From Mesorhizobium koreense (lineage in GTDB: Bacteria; Pseudomonadota; Alphaproteobacteria; Rhizobiales; Rhizobiaceae): a stretch of DNA of 64,000 bases. The stretch is from NCBI RefSeq assembly GCF_031656215.1, contig NZ_CP134228.1:1674001-1738000 (forward strand). Direction: 5' to 3'. The notes under the pieces were generated by a model that worked only from the letters and a program-made list of their open reading frames with translations, had not been told where the DNA came from and searched no databases. Of this stretch, positions 45,100 to 52,958 are shown in pieces. The translations under genes were made by a program, and so were the position numbers. Positions within the stretch are counted from its first letter, which is position 1. The number at the start of each line of letters is the position of its first letter.

Positions 45100-45893
45100 T
45101 GGAGCGTCCGGTCCCGATGGATTCCGAACGCCCCGCCCCATCCGAACTGGCAACCGTTCGCCGTTACGAGGCGGCAGGCTTCCGGTCATGGCCTGCGGCT
45201 TCCGTGCACTATGACGGCACCTGGCTGATCCGGCTGACGGCGGGCAGCCCGGCCAAGCGTCTCAATTCGATCAATCCGCTCGATCCGTCCGATGTCGGGA
45301 GCCTGCGCGATCGTATCGCCCGTGCCGCCCGGCGCTTCGAGGCTTATGGAAGGCCGCTGACTTTCCGCATGTCGCCGCTTTCCGGCGCTGTCCTCTCGCG
45401 CTATCTCGACGAAGAAGGCTGGTCGCGCTTCGACGAGTCGCTCATCATGCGCATGCCGCTTGCCGGCGCCGCCATCGATCGCGCACTCGACCAGATCCCG
45501 CTGAAGGACGTGGCGCGCTTCATCAATGCGGCAATCCGCACCGAGGACCTCGATCCGACGCTGAGACCGGGCCTGTCGGAGATCATCGGCTCGATCGAGC
45601 CCCGCACCGGCCTGTTCGTGCTGGAGCAAGGCGGGAAACCGGTGACCACGGCCATCTGCGTGCAGGATGGCGATCTCGCCGGCCTGTTCAAGATCGCCAC
45701 GGCGGCGGCGGAGCGCGGCAAGGGACATGGCCGGCGTACCATCCTCTCGGCGCTCAAATGGGCGCGCTCGCACGGTGCTCGCGAGGCGTGGATGCAAGTC
45801 GAGGCGGACAATGCGGCCGCGCTCGGCCTCTACCACTCGCTCGGCTTCAGGGAAGCCTATCGCTATCACTACCGCCGTCCGCCGGAGGAGTAG
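45099..45893 (+). CDS. GNAT-family N-acetyltransferase
   Basis: A 264-residue GNAT protein. The acetyl-CoA-binding loop is 'AERGKGHGRRTI' (about 206-217; R/Q-x-x-G-x-G/A), followed by 'VEADNAAALGLYHSLGFREAYRYHYRRP', the standard motif-B ending. The N-terminal half is less conserved and may be a degenerate GNAT repeat. It starts ATG 45099 overlapping the argJ stop; a second ATG is at 45117. Position between argJ and mutT is conserved in Rhizobiales; substrate unknown. Confidence 0.88.
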   Translation: MERPVPMDSERPAPSELATVRRYEAAGFRSWPAASVHYDGTWLIRLTAGSPAKRLNSINPLDPSDVGSLRDRIARAARRFEAYGRPLTFRMSPLSGAVLSRYLDEEGWSRFDESLIMRMPLAGAAIDRALDQIPLKDVARFINAAIRTEDLDPTLRPGLSEIIGSIEPRTGLFVLEQGGKPVTTAICVQDGDLAGLFKIATAAAERGKGHGRRTILSALKWARSHGAREAWMQVEADNAAALGLYHSLGFREAYRYHYRRPPEE

Positions 45894-45896
45894 ATT

Positions 45897-46310
45897 TTGG
45901 GGTCGACTTCCCTGCCGCTCGTCCTCGTCGTCGCTTGCGCGCTGGTCGATACGGATAGGCGCGTGCTTCTTTCGCAGCGACCGGAGGGCAAGACGCTGGC
46001 AGGGCTGTGGGAATTTCCCGGCGGCAAGGTCGATCCGGGCGAGACCCCGGAACAAGCGCTGGTACGGGAACTCGAAGAAGAACTCGGGATCGAAACGAAG
46101 ATCGCCTGCCTCGCACCGCTGACTTTCGCCAGCCACACCTACGAGACGTTTCATCTCCTGATGCCGCTTTATGTCTGCCGCCGCTTCTGGGGCACGCCCA
46201 TGCCGCGCGAAGGGCAGAAGCTGAAATGGGTGCGCCCGCACGACATGCGCAACTATCCCATGCCGCCGGCCGACGAGCCGCTTATCGCGCATCTCATGGA
46301 CCTGCTCTGA
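45897..46310 (+). CDS. mutT: 8-oxo-dGTP diphosphatase (MutT)
   Basis: A 137-residue Nudix hydrolase that removes oxidised dGTP. The Nudix box G-G-K-V-D-P-G-E-T...R-E-L-E-E-E-L-G-I spans about 42-65, and 'LLSQRPEGKTLAGLWEFPGG' precedes it as in MutT. The only suitable start is TTG 45897: GGAGGAG ends the upstream gene and is six bases away, so initiation looks efficient and coupled to the GNAT gene. Confidence 0.92.
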   Translation: MGSTSLPLVLVVACALVDTDRRVLLSQRPEGKTLAGLWEFPGGKVDPGETPEQALVRELEEELGIETKIACLAPLTFASHTYETFHLLMPLYVCRRFWGTPMPREGQKLKWVRPHDMRNYPMPPADEPLIAHLMDLL

Positions 46311-46404
46311 GAGACCGTTTGAGAAACCCACCGGCCTGCAACGGCGCCCGACTGCGCTCCGGTGCTCGCGTCGGGGCGAGCATTAATCAATCCTTTAGCC
46401 CGGT

Positions 46405-46767
46405 ATGAAAAGTTTAGAAAACGGTGCGCGGACTGGCGTCGCACGGACGGGGCAAGCGATGTTCGGCAATGGCGAATGGGAAAAATTCCTCTCGGAACGG
46501 GGTCCGCTCTTGGAGGTGGTGCAGAGCGGTGCGCTCCGCATCGCGCTCCTGTTCGGGTCCGTCGCGGTCGCGATCGCTCTGCTCCTGACGCCGGTGCTCG
46601 ACAGGGAAACACGCGTGGCGCGTATAAATGCGCTCGGCATCGACCGCACCGTCACGGGTTCGATTGCCACCCAGGGCGTCTACACGCTGCATCGCAGCGT
46701 GCTGCAGAGTTCGCCTAACGCCGTATGCGTCATTCATTTCAATGGCGCGCGCACGGGCGATTGCTGA
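46405..46767 (+). CDS. Small membrane protein upstream of the Flp pilin
   Basis: A 120-residue protein of unknown function with one hydrophobic helix (about 42-65, 'ALRIALLFGSVAVAIALLLTPVL') and a C-terminal part 'GSIATQGVYTLHRSVLQSSPNAVCVIHFNGARTGDC' with two Cys. ATG 46459 (MFGNGEWEKF) is an alternative start giving a more membrane-proximal N-terminus. It precedes the pilin gene by about 100 bases. Confidence 0.6.
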   Translation: MKSLENGARTGVARTGQAMFGNGEWEKFLSERGPLLEVVQSGALRIALLFGSVAVAIALLLTPVLDRETRVARINALGIDRTVTGSIATQGVYTLHRSVLQSSPNAVCVIHFNGARTGDC

Positions 46768-46818
46768 AGCGACGAAGGCCATGGTCGGAGAAATGCGACG
46801 GCAAATCGCTTGCTCCCG

Positions 46819-46833
46819 TTAAATCCGGGTTAA
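46819..46833 (+). promoter_or_regulatory. CtrA-type box upstream of the Flp pilin gene
   Basis: TTAA-ATCCGGG-TTAA is a full TTAA-N7-TTAA CtrA half-site pair, 72 bases before the pilin start used here. A second, imperfect pair TTAA-N6-TTAAC follows at 46844-46858, inside GCGTTAA/TTAACGC. CtrA activates the pilin gene pilA in Caulobacter; function here is inferred. Confidence 0.6.
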
Positions 46834-46905
46834 GCCAGTCGCGTTAACCTTTTTTAACGCGAGGGGCCTATGCTTACCGCTATGAGGGAAGAAGCGAGGC
46901 CTGGA

Positions 46906-47079
46906 ATGCTTCGGCGATTCGTAGAAGACGAAAACGGCGCCACGCTTATCGAGTATGGTCTGATCGTCGCGGTCCTGTCGCTGGCGATCATCGCAGGTGT
47001 GGGGACGGCGGCCAATGCCCTCCAGAACCTCTTCGGCAACGATCACAGCCTGCTCGCCAACGCGCTTAACACCAATTAA
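46906..47079 (+). CDS. Flp-family type IVb pilin
   Basis: A 57-residue pilin precursor. The leader 'RRFVEDENG' is followed by A-T-L-I-E-Y-G-L-I, the Flp hallmark with Glu5 and Tyr6 after prepilin-peptidase cleavage at Gly-Ala; the hydrophobic helix follows ('VAVLSLAIIAGVGTAANAL'). The open frame starts at 46870, so ATG 46870 or 46882 could add 8-12 residues. No tad/cpa secretion genes are in the window, so it must use machinery encoded elsewhere. Confidence 0.9.
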   Translation: MLRRFVEDENGATLIEYGLIVAVLSLAIIAGVGTAANALQNLFGNDHSLLANALNTN

Positions 47080-47089
47080 CGGCGCTCTT

Positions 47090-47968
47090 CTATCCTCCGT
47101 TCTTGCCGCCCGATGCCAGAACGTCCGCCAGCCGCGCCGTTGCGCTGCCGGGCCTGAGCGGCTGTTGCTGTGAGGCATGCGGCGCCCAGCCCGACAGCCA
47201 CACGATCTGGAATGTCGCGGGGATACGGCCATCCGCCTCGGCATGCCGTTCCGCATATATCTCCGCCGCCCGTGTGAACAAGCGAAGCGGTACGGGCCGG
47301 CGGGGGCGTGCCGTCAGAATGCTGGTCTCGCCCATGGCGCGCAGATCGCGCATCAGTTCGAACATCGAGGGGTAGCGCACGCGGATCGTCTCCGTATCGG
47401 CGACGGGAAGCGCGAAACCGGCGCGCTGCAACAGGCCGCCGGCGTCGCGCACGTCCACGAAAGGGGCGACACGCGGACTGGCGCCGCCGGAAAGCTCCGT
47501 CTCGGCAAGCAGGAGCGATTCCCGCAGTTCGGCGAGCGTGCCCGACCCGGCGAGTGCGCCGAGGAAGAGCCCGTCGGGCCTCAGAGCGCGCCGGATCTGG
47601 ATCAGCATGCCGGGAATGTCGTTCATCGAATGGAGCGAAAGGAGCGAAACCGCGAGATCCAGGCTTTCCGCAGGCAGGGGAACCGTCTCGGGCGTGGCGA
47701 TCATCCCTTGCCTGTCGCCGAGCAGGGCTGCATCCGCCTCGATACGGTGGACGTTGCCGACCTTGCCGCTTTGCCTCAGCACATCGCCGGCAGTCGCCGT
47801 CTGGCAGAAAAGTGCCGCCGCCTCCGGGAAATCACGGCCGACCGTCGACAGCCGCTCGCCAAGGTCCTCCGCCACGCGACGCATGAGGAAATCGGCGTCG
47901 GCAGTGCCTGCGCGAAGCGCGCGCTTCTTGCGCTCGACCAGAAGGCCGGTATCGAAGACCTGTTCCAT
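47090..47968 (-). CDS. NDUFAF5-like SAM-dependent methyltransferase
   Basis: A 292-residue class I methyltransferase-fold protein. 'QVFDTGLLVERKKRAL' at the start, 'LPLPAESLDLAVSLLSLHSMNDIPGMLIQIRRALRPDGLFLGALAG' in the middle and 'TAEIYAERHAEADGRIPATFQIVWLSGW'-type end (broken into shorter runs here) match the BioC/NDUFAF5 group, whose mitochondrial member hydroxylates an Arg of complex I NDUFS7. Alphaproteobacteria keep it widely. Divergent from comF with 42 bases between. Confidence 0.85.
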   Translation of the reverse strand: MEQVFDTGLLVERKKRALRAGTADADFLMRRVAEDLGERLSTVGRDFPEAAALFCQTATAGDVLRQSGKVGNVHRIEADAALLGDRQGMIATPETVPLPAESLDLAVSLLSLHSMNDIPGMLIQIRRALRPDGLFLGALAGSGTLAELRESLLLAETELSGGASPRVAPFVDVRDAGGLLQRAGFALPVADTETIRVRYPSMFELMRDLRAMGETSILTARPRRPVPLRLFTRAAEIYAERHAEADGRIPATFQIVWLSGWAPHASQQQPLRPGSATARLADVLASGGKNGG

Positions 47969-48010
47969 AAGCGGTGCCTGCCCGCATCGATAAGAGATGA
48001 AAATTCTGCT

Positions 48011-48817
48011 ATGTGCGGTCCGATGAATGCACTTACGGATCGCATCACGGATATCAAGGGGGTCGCAACGAAAGCGAGCGGTTTCGGCGTGCGCATGCTC
48101 TTCCCTCCGCTTTGCGCCGGCTGCCGCCGTATCGTCGCCGAACCGGGCACGCTATGCGGGGAATGCTGGCCCAACATCCGTTTCCTCGAACGGCCGTGGT
48201 GCGAGGTGATGGGAACGCCTTTCTCCCATGACATGGGCGAGGGTTTCCTTTCAGCCGAGGCGATCGCCAATCCACCGCCTTTCGCCCGTGCGCGCGCCGC
48301 CGTCTCCTATGACGGTGTGGCGCGGCGCATGGTGCAGGGGCTGAAATACAGCGACCGCACCGATCTGGCGCCGTGGATGGCCGGGTGGATGGCGCGCGCT
48401 GGCGCGGAACTGCTCGCCGATGCCGAGGTGATCGTGCCGGTGCCGCTCCACCGGAGGCGTTTTCTTTGGCGGCGCTTCAACCAGTCGGCGGAACTGGCGC
48501 GTTCCCTGGCGCGCCGTGCAGGCAAACCGTTCGAGCCGACGGCGCTTGCCCGCGTGAAGGTGACGCGCCAGCAGGTCGGCCTCGGCGTCAGCGAGCGTCA
48601 CGACAATGTGAGCGGTGCTTTCCGCGTGCCGCCAGAGGCCGACATCAAGGTGCGCGGGCGGCGCGTGCTCCTGGTCGACGACGTCTATACGACCGGCGCC
48701 ACCGTCTCGGCGGCGGCGCGCGCGTTGAAGCACGGCGGGGCGGCGGCAGTCGACGTGCTTACCTTTGCGCGCATCCTCCCTGGGGACTTCCGGCGGGATG
48801 AACCAGCGACTATATAG
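48011..48817 (+). CDS. ComF-family phosphoribosyltransferase-like protein
   Basis: About 268 residues with an N-terminal zinc ribbon (C-A-G-C near 36-39, C-G-E-C near 49-52), 'GLKYSDRTDLAPWMAGWM' and the C-terminal PRPP motif VLLVDDVYTTGAT (about 219-231). ComF proteins take part in DNA uptake or repair. ATG 48011 or 48023 may be the start. Upstream of grxC, a conserved rhizobial order. Confidence 0.9.
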   Translation: MCGPMNALTDRITDIKGVATKASGFGVRMLFPPLCAGCRRIVAEPGTLCGECWPNIRFLERPWCEVMGTPFSHDMGEGFLSAEAIANPPPFARARAAVSYDGVARRMVQGLKYSDRTDLAPWMAGWMARAGAELLADAEVIVPVPLHRRRFLWRRFNQSAELARSLARRAGKPFEPTALARVKVTRQQVGLGVSERHDNVSGAFRVPPEADIKVRGRRVLLVDDVYTTGATVSAAARALKHGGAAAVDVLTFARILPGDFRRDEPATI

Positions 48818-48872
48818 ACTGGACAATGAGATAGGCGCCAACGGGTTTGCCAACGGGGTTTGAAGGACGGCG

Positions 48873-49139
48873 ATGGCCGAAGTGACGATCTACACCAGGG
48901 CGATGTGCGGCTACTGCATGGCCGCGAAGCGCCTGCTCGACAAGAAGGGCGTGGCCTATACCGAGCACGACGCCAGTTTTTCGTCCGAACTGCGTCAGGA
49001 GATGGTCGAGCGGTCGGGTGGCCGCAGGACCTTCCCGCAGATTTTTATCGACGGCCGCCCCGTCGGGGGCTCGGACGAGTTGCACGAGCTCGACGCCGCC
49101 GGGAGGCTGGACGCGATGCTTGCCGGCGAAGCGGCGTAG
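48873..49139 (+). CDS. grxC: Glutaredoxin 3
   Basis: An 88-residue dithiol glutaredoxin with CGYC (Cys12, Cys15), 'GGRRTFPQIFIDGRPVGGSDEL' containing the cis-Pro and glutathione-binding residues. It reduces protein disulfides and glutathione mixed disulfides. Ribosome-binding GAAGGA precedes ATG 48873. 24 bases before the nitrilase gene. Confidence 0.95.
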   Translation: MAEVTIYTRAMCGYCMAAKRLLDKKGVAYTEHDASFSSELRQEMVERSGGRRTFPQIFIDGRPVGGSDELHELDAAGRLDAMLAGEAA

Positions 49140-49162
49140 ATTCCGAACGGAAGGAGTGAGCG

Positions 49163-50026
49163 ATGGCTGGCTTCAGGGTAGCGGCGCTGCAGATGCGCTC
49201 GGGAACAGACACGGCGAGGAACGCCGCCGATTTCGAGGCACTGGTGCGCGAGGCGGCAGGGAAGGGCGCTCGCTATGTGCAGTCGCCGGAGATGACGGGC
49301 GCGCTGCAACGCGACCGCAAATCGCTCTTCGCATCGCTCAGGCCGCAGGCGAGTGACATAGTGGTCGGCGCGGCGGAGAAGCTTGCGCGCGAGCTTGGCA
49401 TCTATGTCCATGTCGGGTCGACCGCGATCGCGCGCGAGGATGGCAAGGTGGCCAACCGCGCCTTCCTCTTCGACCCGGCGGGTAATCTCGTTACCACCTA
49501 TGACAAGATCCACATGTTCGACGTCGATCTCGACAATGGTGAGAGCTGGCGGGAATCGAATACCTACGAGCCGGGTCGCGAAACGGTGATCGCGGAGTTG
49601 CCGGAGGCGCGGCTGGGGCTCGCGGTCTGCTACGACCTGCGGTTCCCGCAGCTCTTCCGGGCTCAGGCGCTTGCCGGCGCCGAGGTGCTGACCGCGCCGG
49701 CGGCATTCACAAGGCAGACCGGCGAGGCGCACTGGCATGTGTTGCTGCGCGCGCGCGCCATCGAAAACGGCGCCTGGCTGGTGTCGGCCGCGCAAGGGGG
49801 GCGGCACGAGGACGGGCGCGAGACGTACGGCCATTCGATGGTGGTCGATCCGTGGGGACGTATCGTCGCGGAAGCCGATCATGACGAGCCCGGCGTGATC
49901 GTAGCCGACATCGACGTTTCGGCTTCGGCCAAGGCGCGCGCGAAGATACCGAATCTCAGGAACGCGCGGGAATTCACCGTGCGCACGGCCGGATCCGTTC
50001 CGGTCGAGCAGCGGAAGGCATCATGA
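49163..50026 (+). CDS. Carbon-nitrogen hydrolase (Nit-family amidase)
   Basis: A 287-residue nitrilase-superfamily amidohydrolase. The Glu-Lys-Cys triad is visible as Glu43 (SPEMTG), Lys near 115 (YDKIHMFDVDL) and Cys156 (VCYDLRFPQLF). The Nit1/NIT2-like sequence suggests omega-amidase or deaminated-glutathione amidase activity (family inference); its position next to grxC fits glutathione repair. Overlaps DUF1178 by four bases. Confidence 0.9.
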   Translation: MAGFRVAALQMRSGTDTARNAADFEALVREAAGKGARYVQSPEMTGALQRDRKSLFASLRPQASDIVVGAAEKLARELGIYVHVGSTAIAREDGKVANRAFLFDPAGNLVTTYDKIHMFDVDLDNGESWRESNTYEPGRETVIAELPEARLGLAVCYDLRFPQLFRAQALAGAEVLTAPAAFTRQTGEAHWHVLLRARAIENGAWLVSAAQGGRHEDGRETYGHSMVVDPWGRIVAEADHDEPGVIVADIDVSASAKARAKIPNLRNAREFTVRTAGSVPVEQRKAS

Positions 50027-50448
50027 TCCGGTTTTCGCTTGGCTGCCAGAATGACCATTCCTTCGATGGCTGGTTCCGCAATTCCGAGGATTTCGAGAAG
50101 CAGAAGAAGCGCGGGCTGATCGCCTGCCCGAATTGTGGCTCGAACAAAGTGGGCAAGGCGCTGATGGCGCCCTCCGTATCCACCGGACGCAAGCGCGAAA
50201 AGATGGCGCTGGCGATGAACGCGGAGCAGAAGAAGGCGATGGCGCAACTGAAAGCGCTTTCCGAAAAGCTGCGCGAGAACGCCGACTATGTCGGCGACAA
50301 ATTTGCCGAGGAAGCGCGCAAGATACATTTCGGCGAAACGGATCCACGCGGCATTTATGGCGAAGCGACGCCGGAGGAAGCGAAAAGCCTCGCCGAAGAT
50401 GGCGTCGAGTTCATGCCGATCCCGGTTTTCCCGGACGACAGGAACTGA
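50023..50448 (+). CDS. DUF1178-family protein
   Basis: A 141-residue protein of unknown function. 'IRFSLGCQNDHSFDGWFRN' (with Cys8 and His12) and 'ACPNCGS' (Cys35, Cys38) make a likely zinc site; 'AEEARKIHFGETDPRGIYGEATPEEAKSL' at about 87-115 is the family's most conserved stretch. Coupled by ATGA to the nitrilase gene, as in most Rhizobiales. Confidence 0.9.
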   Translation: MIRFSLGCQNDHSFDGWFRNSEDFEKQKKRGLIACPNCGSNKVGKALMAPSVSTGRKREKMALAMNAEQKKAMAQLKALSEKLRENADYVGDKFAEEARKIHFGETDPRGIYGEATPEEAKSLAEDGVEFMPIPVFPDDRN

Positions 50449-50476
50449 GGCTGGCGGGCGATTTCACCCGTCGTCT

Positions 50477-51394
50477 CTACTGGCCGGTCGCCGCGATGCG
50501 GCGGCAATGGCCGAGCGCGCTGCGGATCAGGTTCTCGCTGGCTTCGGGCGTGCGGAATGCCGAGTGTGCGGAAAGCGTCACGTTTTCAAGCGTTGTCAGC
50601 AGATGGCCTTTGGGTAGCGGTTCAACCGCGTAGACATCCAGGCCGGCATGCCGGATGTGTCCCGACCGCAGGGCCTCGACCATCGCGTGCTCGTTCACCA
50701 ACGCTCCACGCGCAGTGTTGACCAGAATGACGCCCGGCTTCATCTTCGCGATCTTCTGGCGTGAGATCATCCCGCGTGTCTCGTCGGTAAGGAGGAGATG
50801 GAGCGACAGGACATCGGAATGCGCGAGAACGCTATCGAGATCGTCAAATTCCACGCCCGGCCGGCTTTTCGGCGAGCGGTTCCAGGCGATCACCTTCATG
50901 CCGCATCCCAGCGCCATGCGAGCAAGCTCGGCGGCGATGCCGCCAAAGCCGATCAGTCCGAGCGTCTTGCCGGTCAACTGAATGCCGTCGGTGCGCTGCC
51001 ACTCTCCTGCGCGCATGGCGCGGTCCATCTTTGCCAGGCTCTTGGCAGAGGCCCACATCAGCGAGAAGGCGCATTCGGCGACGGCCGTATCGCCGTAGCC
51101 CTTGACGATATGGACGGTGACGCCGCTCTCTGCGAGCGCGTCGACATCCATGTAGCTGCGCGGTCCTGTTCCCAGAAACACGACATGCTTCAAGGCCTTG
51201 CAGGCTAGCGCGATATCCATCGGCAGATGGGTATGGTCGATAATCGCGATCTCGGCATCGCCAAGAACGCCGGGCAGTTCGGGCGGCGTAATCGCCGGCT
51301 GGCGGTTTATCGTGACGGCCGGGTCGCCTGCTTTCAATTGCTGCCCGGCGATGGCGGCCAAAGTTTCGGTGGCGTCAACAAATACGGCGCGCAA
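50477..51394 (-). CDS. D-isomer-specific 2-hydroxyacid dehydrogenase
   Basis: A 305-residue NAD(P)-dependent dehydrogenase. 'GKTLGLIGFGGIAAELARMA' is the cofactor loop (about 142-161), with A for the last G of GxGxxG. The catalytic Arg (NTARGALVNE), Glu (AVEPLP) and His (SAHSAF) are present. TTG 51394 is chosen: GGGAGAGGA is five bases upstream. ATG 51436 is in frame but lacks a ribosome-binding site. Substrate unknown; an inverted repeat lies just upstream. Confidence 0.87.
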   Translation of the reverse strand: MRAVFVDATETLAAIAGQQLKAGDPAVTINRQPAITPPELPGVLGDAEIAIIDHTHLPMDIALACKALKHVVFLGTGPRSYMDVDALAESGVTVHIVKGYGDTAVAECAFSLMWASAKSLAKMDRAMRAGEWQRTDGIQLTGKTLGLIGFGGIAAELARMALGCGMKVIAWNRSPKSRPGVEFDDLDSVLAHSDVLSLHLLLTDETRGMISRQKIAKMKPGVILVNTARGALVNEHAMVEALRSGHIRHAGLDVYAVEPLPKGHLLTTLENVTLSAHSAFRTPEASENLIRSALGHCRRIAATGQ

Positions 51395-51423
51395 TGCAAT
51401 CCTCTCCCGTGCGTGTCTGCTCG

Positions 51424-51444
51424 TTGTCGGTACCATACCAACAA
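51424..51444. promoter_or_regulatory. Inverted repeat upstream of the hydroxyacid dehydrogenase
   Basis: TTGTCGGTA-CCA-TACCAACAA has 9-base arms with one mismatch, 30 bases upstream of the TTG start. The TTGT...ACAA ends and GGTA..TACC core resemble GntR/LacI-type operators. No such regulator is in the window. Confidence 0.45.
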
Positions 51445-51515
51445 CGGTGTAGGGCCGCACGTCTTGGCAACAATTCCATCGTGGCCTAGCATCGGCGGAG
51501 CGTATGGAGGCTTCG

Positions 51516-52316
51516 ATGACATCAAGCTTCAACGTGCACGACGCGGCCGGCTATGAGCAACTCATGGGTCGCTGGAGCCAAAAGCTCGCGCCCCTGTTCA
51601 TCGACTTCGCGGGGATTGCCAATGGCGAAAGGATACTCGATGTCGGCTGCGGCACGGGCAGCCTGACTTTCGCGCTGGCCAAGGCCGCCGATCCTAGCGA
51701 GATCACCGGCATCGACTATTCGCCTGTCTTCGTAGAAGCGGCGGCGCGGCGCAATACGAACCCCCGCATCACGATCCGGCAGGGGGATGCGTGCGCCTTG
51801 CCATTCGAGGACGGCGCATTCGATCGCGCACTGGCGCTGCTCGTACTCCACTTCGTGCCGGATGCCGGCAAGGCCGTATCGGAAATGCGCCGCGTCGTAC
51901 GGCCCGGCGGCATAGTCGCAGCCGTCGTGTGGGATCATCTTGGCGGCATGCCCGGCATGCGTATGATGGTCGACACGGTGGCGGCGCTCAGCGAAGGAGG
52001 GCGCCAATTGCGCGGCCGCTATTGCTTCCAGCCGATGATGCAGCCCGGTGAAATGAAGCGGACCTTCGTCGAGCGGGGGCTCGATGCGGTTACCGAAACC
52101 GAGTTGATGATCCGCATGAACTATCGGGATTTCGACGACTACTGGGCGCCGATCGCGGCGGGCGAGGGGCCGCTCGGCAAATATATGGCGACGCTGGACG
52201 AAGCGGAGAGGGAGCGCGTCAGCGCCGCCGTGCGTGACGCCTATGAAGCCGGACGGTCCGACGGCCCGAGATCTTTCGCGAATGTCGCCTGGGCATGCCG
52301 AGGTGTCGTCCCCTGA
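51516..52316 (+). CDS. Class I SAM-dependent methyltransferase
   Basis: A 266-residue methyltransferase. Motif I is ILDVGCGTGSLTFAL (about 39-53), acidic motif II 'ITGIDYSPVFVEAA', then 'LPFEDGAFDRALALLVLHFVPDAGKAVSEMRRVVRPGGIVAAVVWD', and a C-terminal 'NYRDFDDYWAPIAAGEGPLGKYM' as in Methyltransf_25/UbiE-like proteins. ATG 51516 has GGAGG five bases upstream, better than ATG 51504. Substrate unknown. Confidence 0.87.
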   Translation: MTSSFNVHDAAGYEQLMGRWSQKLAPLFIDFAGIANGERILDVGCGTGSLTFALAKAADPSEITGIDYSPVFVEAAARRNTNPRITIRQGDACALPFEDGAFDRALALLVLHFVPDAGKAVSEMRRVVRPGGIVAAVVWDHLGGMPGMRMMVDTVAALSEGGRQLRGRYCFQPMMQPGEMKRTFVERGLDAVTETELMIRMNYRDFDDYWAPIAAGEGPLGKYMATLDEAERERVSAAVRDAYEAGRSDGPRSFANVAWACRGVVP

Positions 52317-52339
52317 CCCGCGACTGATCCATTGCTTCC

Positions 52340-52825
52340 TCACTTCGCAGCGATGATCAGCTTTTCCAGGAGTTCGATCAACACCTCCTGCTCCTTTTCC
52401 GTCAGACCGGCGAGGATGCGGCGCTCATTCTCGACATGCGCCGTTACCGCCTCGTCGATCAGTTCGCGGCCCTTGTCGGTCAGCCGCACCAGCACGCCAC
52501 GCCGGTCTTCCGGATGCGGGGCGCGGGCGATGAGGCCGGCCTTCTCCAGCCGATCGAGCCTGGCGGTCATGGCGCCCGACGTCACCATCGTCGCCTCGTA
52601 GAGCGCGGTCGGGGTCAGTGCATAGGGTGCGCCGGAGCGGCGCAAGGTCGCCAGCACGTCGAACTCGCCCCGCTGCAGGCCGAAGCTGGCGAAGAGCGGT
52701 ACAAGCCTGTCGCGCGAGATCGCCTGTGAAGCTTCGCTTAGCCGGCCGATCACGGCCATCGGCCGGACGTCAAGGTCCGGGCGTTCCTTCCGCCATTGTT
52801 CGACCGCTCGCGATGCTCGCCCCAT
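52340..52825 (-). CDS. MarR-family transcriptional regulator
   Basis: A 161-residue winged-helix regulator. 'FGLQRGEFDVLATLRRSGAPYALTPTALYEATMVTSGAMTARLDRLEKAGLIARAPHPEDRRGVLVRLTDKG' (about 48-118) holds the helix-turn-helix and the wing (PEDRR). The C-terminal helix (EKEQEVLIELLEKLI) is for dimerisation. Divergent from the EamA transporter gene, with an operator-like repeat between. Confidence 0.88.
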   Translation of the reverse strand: MGRASRAVEQWRKERPDLDVRPMAVIGRLSEASQAISRDRLVPLFASFGLQRGEFDVLATLRRSGAPYALTPTALYEATMVTSGAMTARLDRLEKAGLIARAPHPEDRRGVLVRLTDKGRELIDEAVTAHVENERRILAGLTEKEQEVLIELLEKLIIAAK

Positions 52826-52842
52826 CTATCTCACCGAAAAGT

Positions 52843-52874
52843 ATCTTGACATAAAGATTCTTATTGATATCTTA
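52843..52874 (+). promoter_or_regulatory. Promoter and MarR-type operator before the EamA gene
   Basis: ATCTT-GACATA-AAGAT (52843-52858) is an inverted repeat of the ATCTTGA..TCAAGAT type used by MarR regulators. It contains TTGACA (52846-52851), a perfect -35, with TATCTT (52868-52873) 16 bases downstream as a possible -10. Binding would block the promoter. Confidence 0.55.
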
Positions 52875-52958
52875 CTACTAACATTGAATGTACGGCTTTG
52901 GAAGCCGGATCTCCGGTGTTCAAGCAGGGGCCATGGGGATCGAGGATCGGGAAAAGCA

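Noticed and set aside
46844-46858. GCGTTAA/TTAACGC inverted repeat as a terminator for the gene before the pilin
   Set aside because: The T-run lies in the loop, not after the stem; it fits better as a second, imperfect CtrA-type site.
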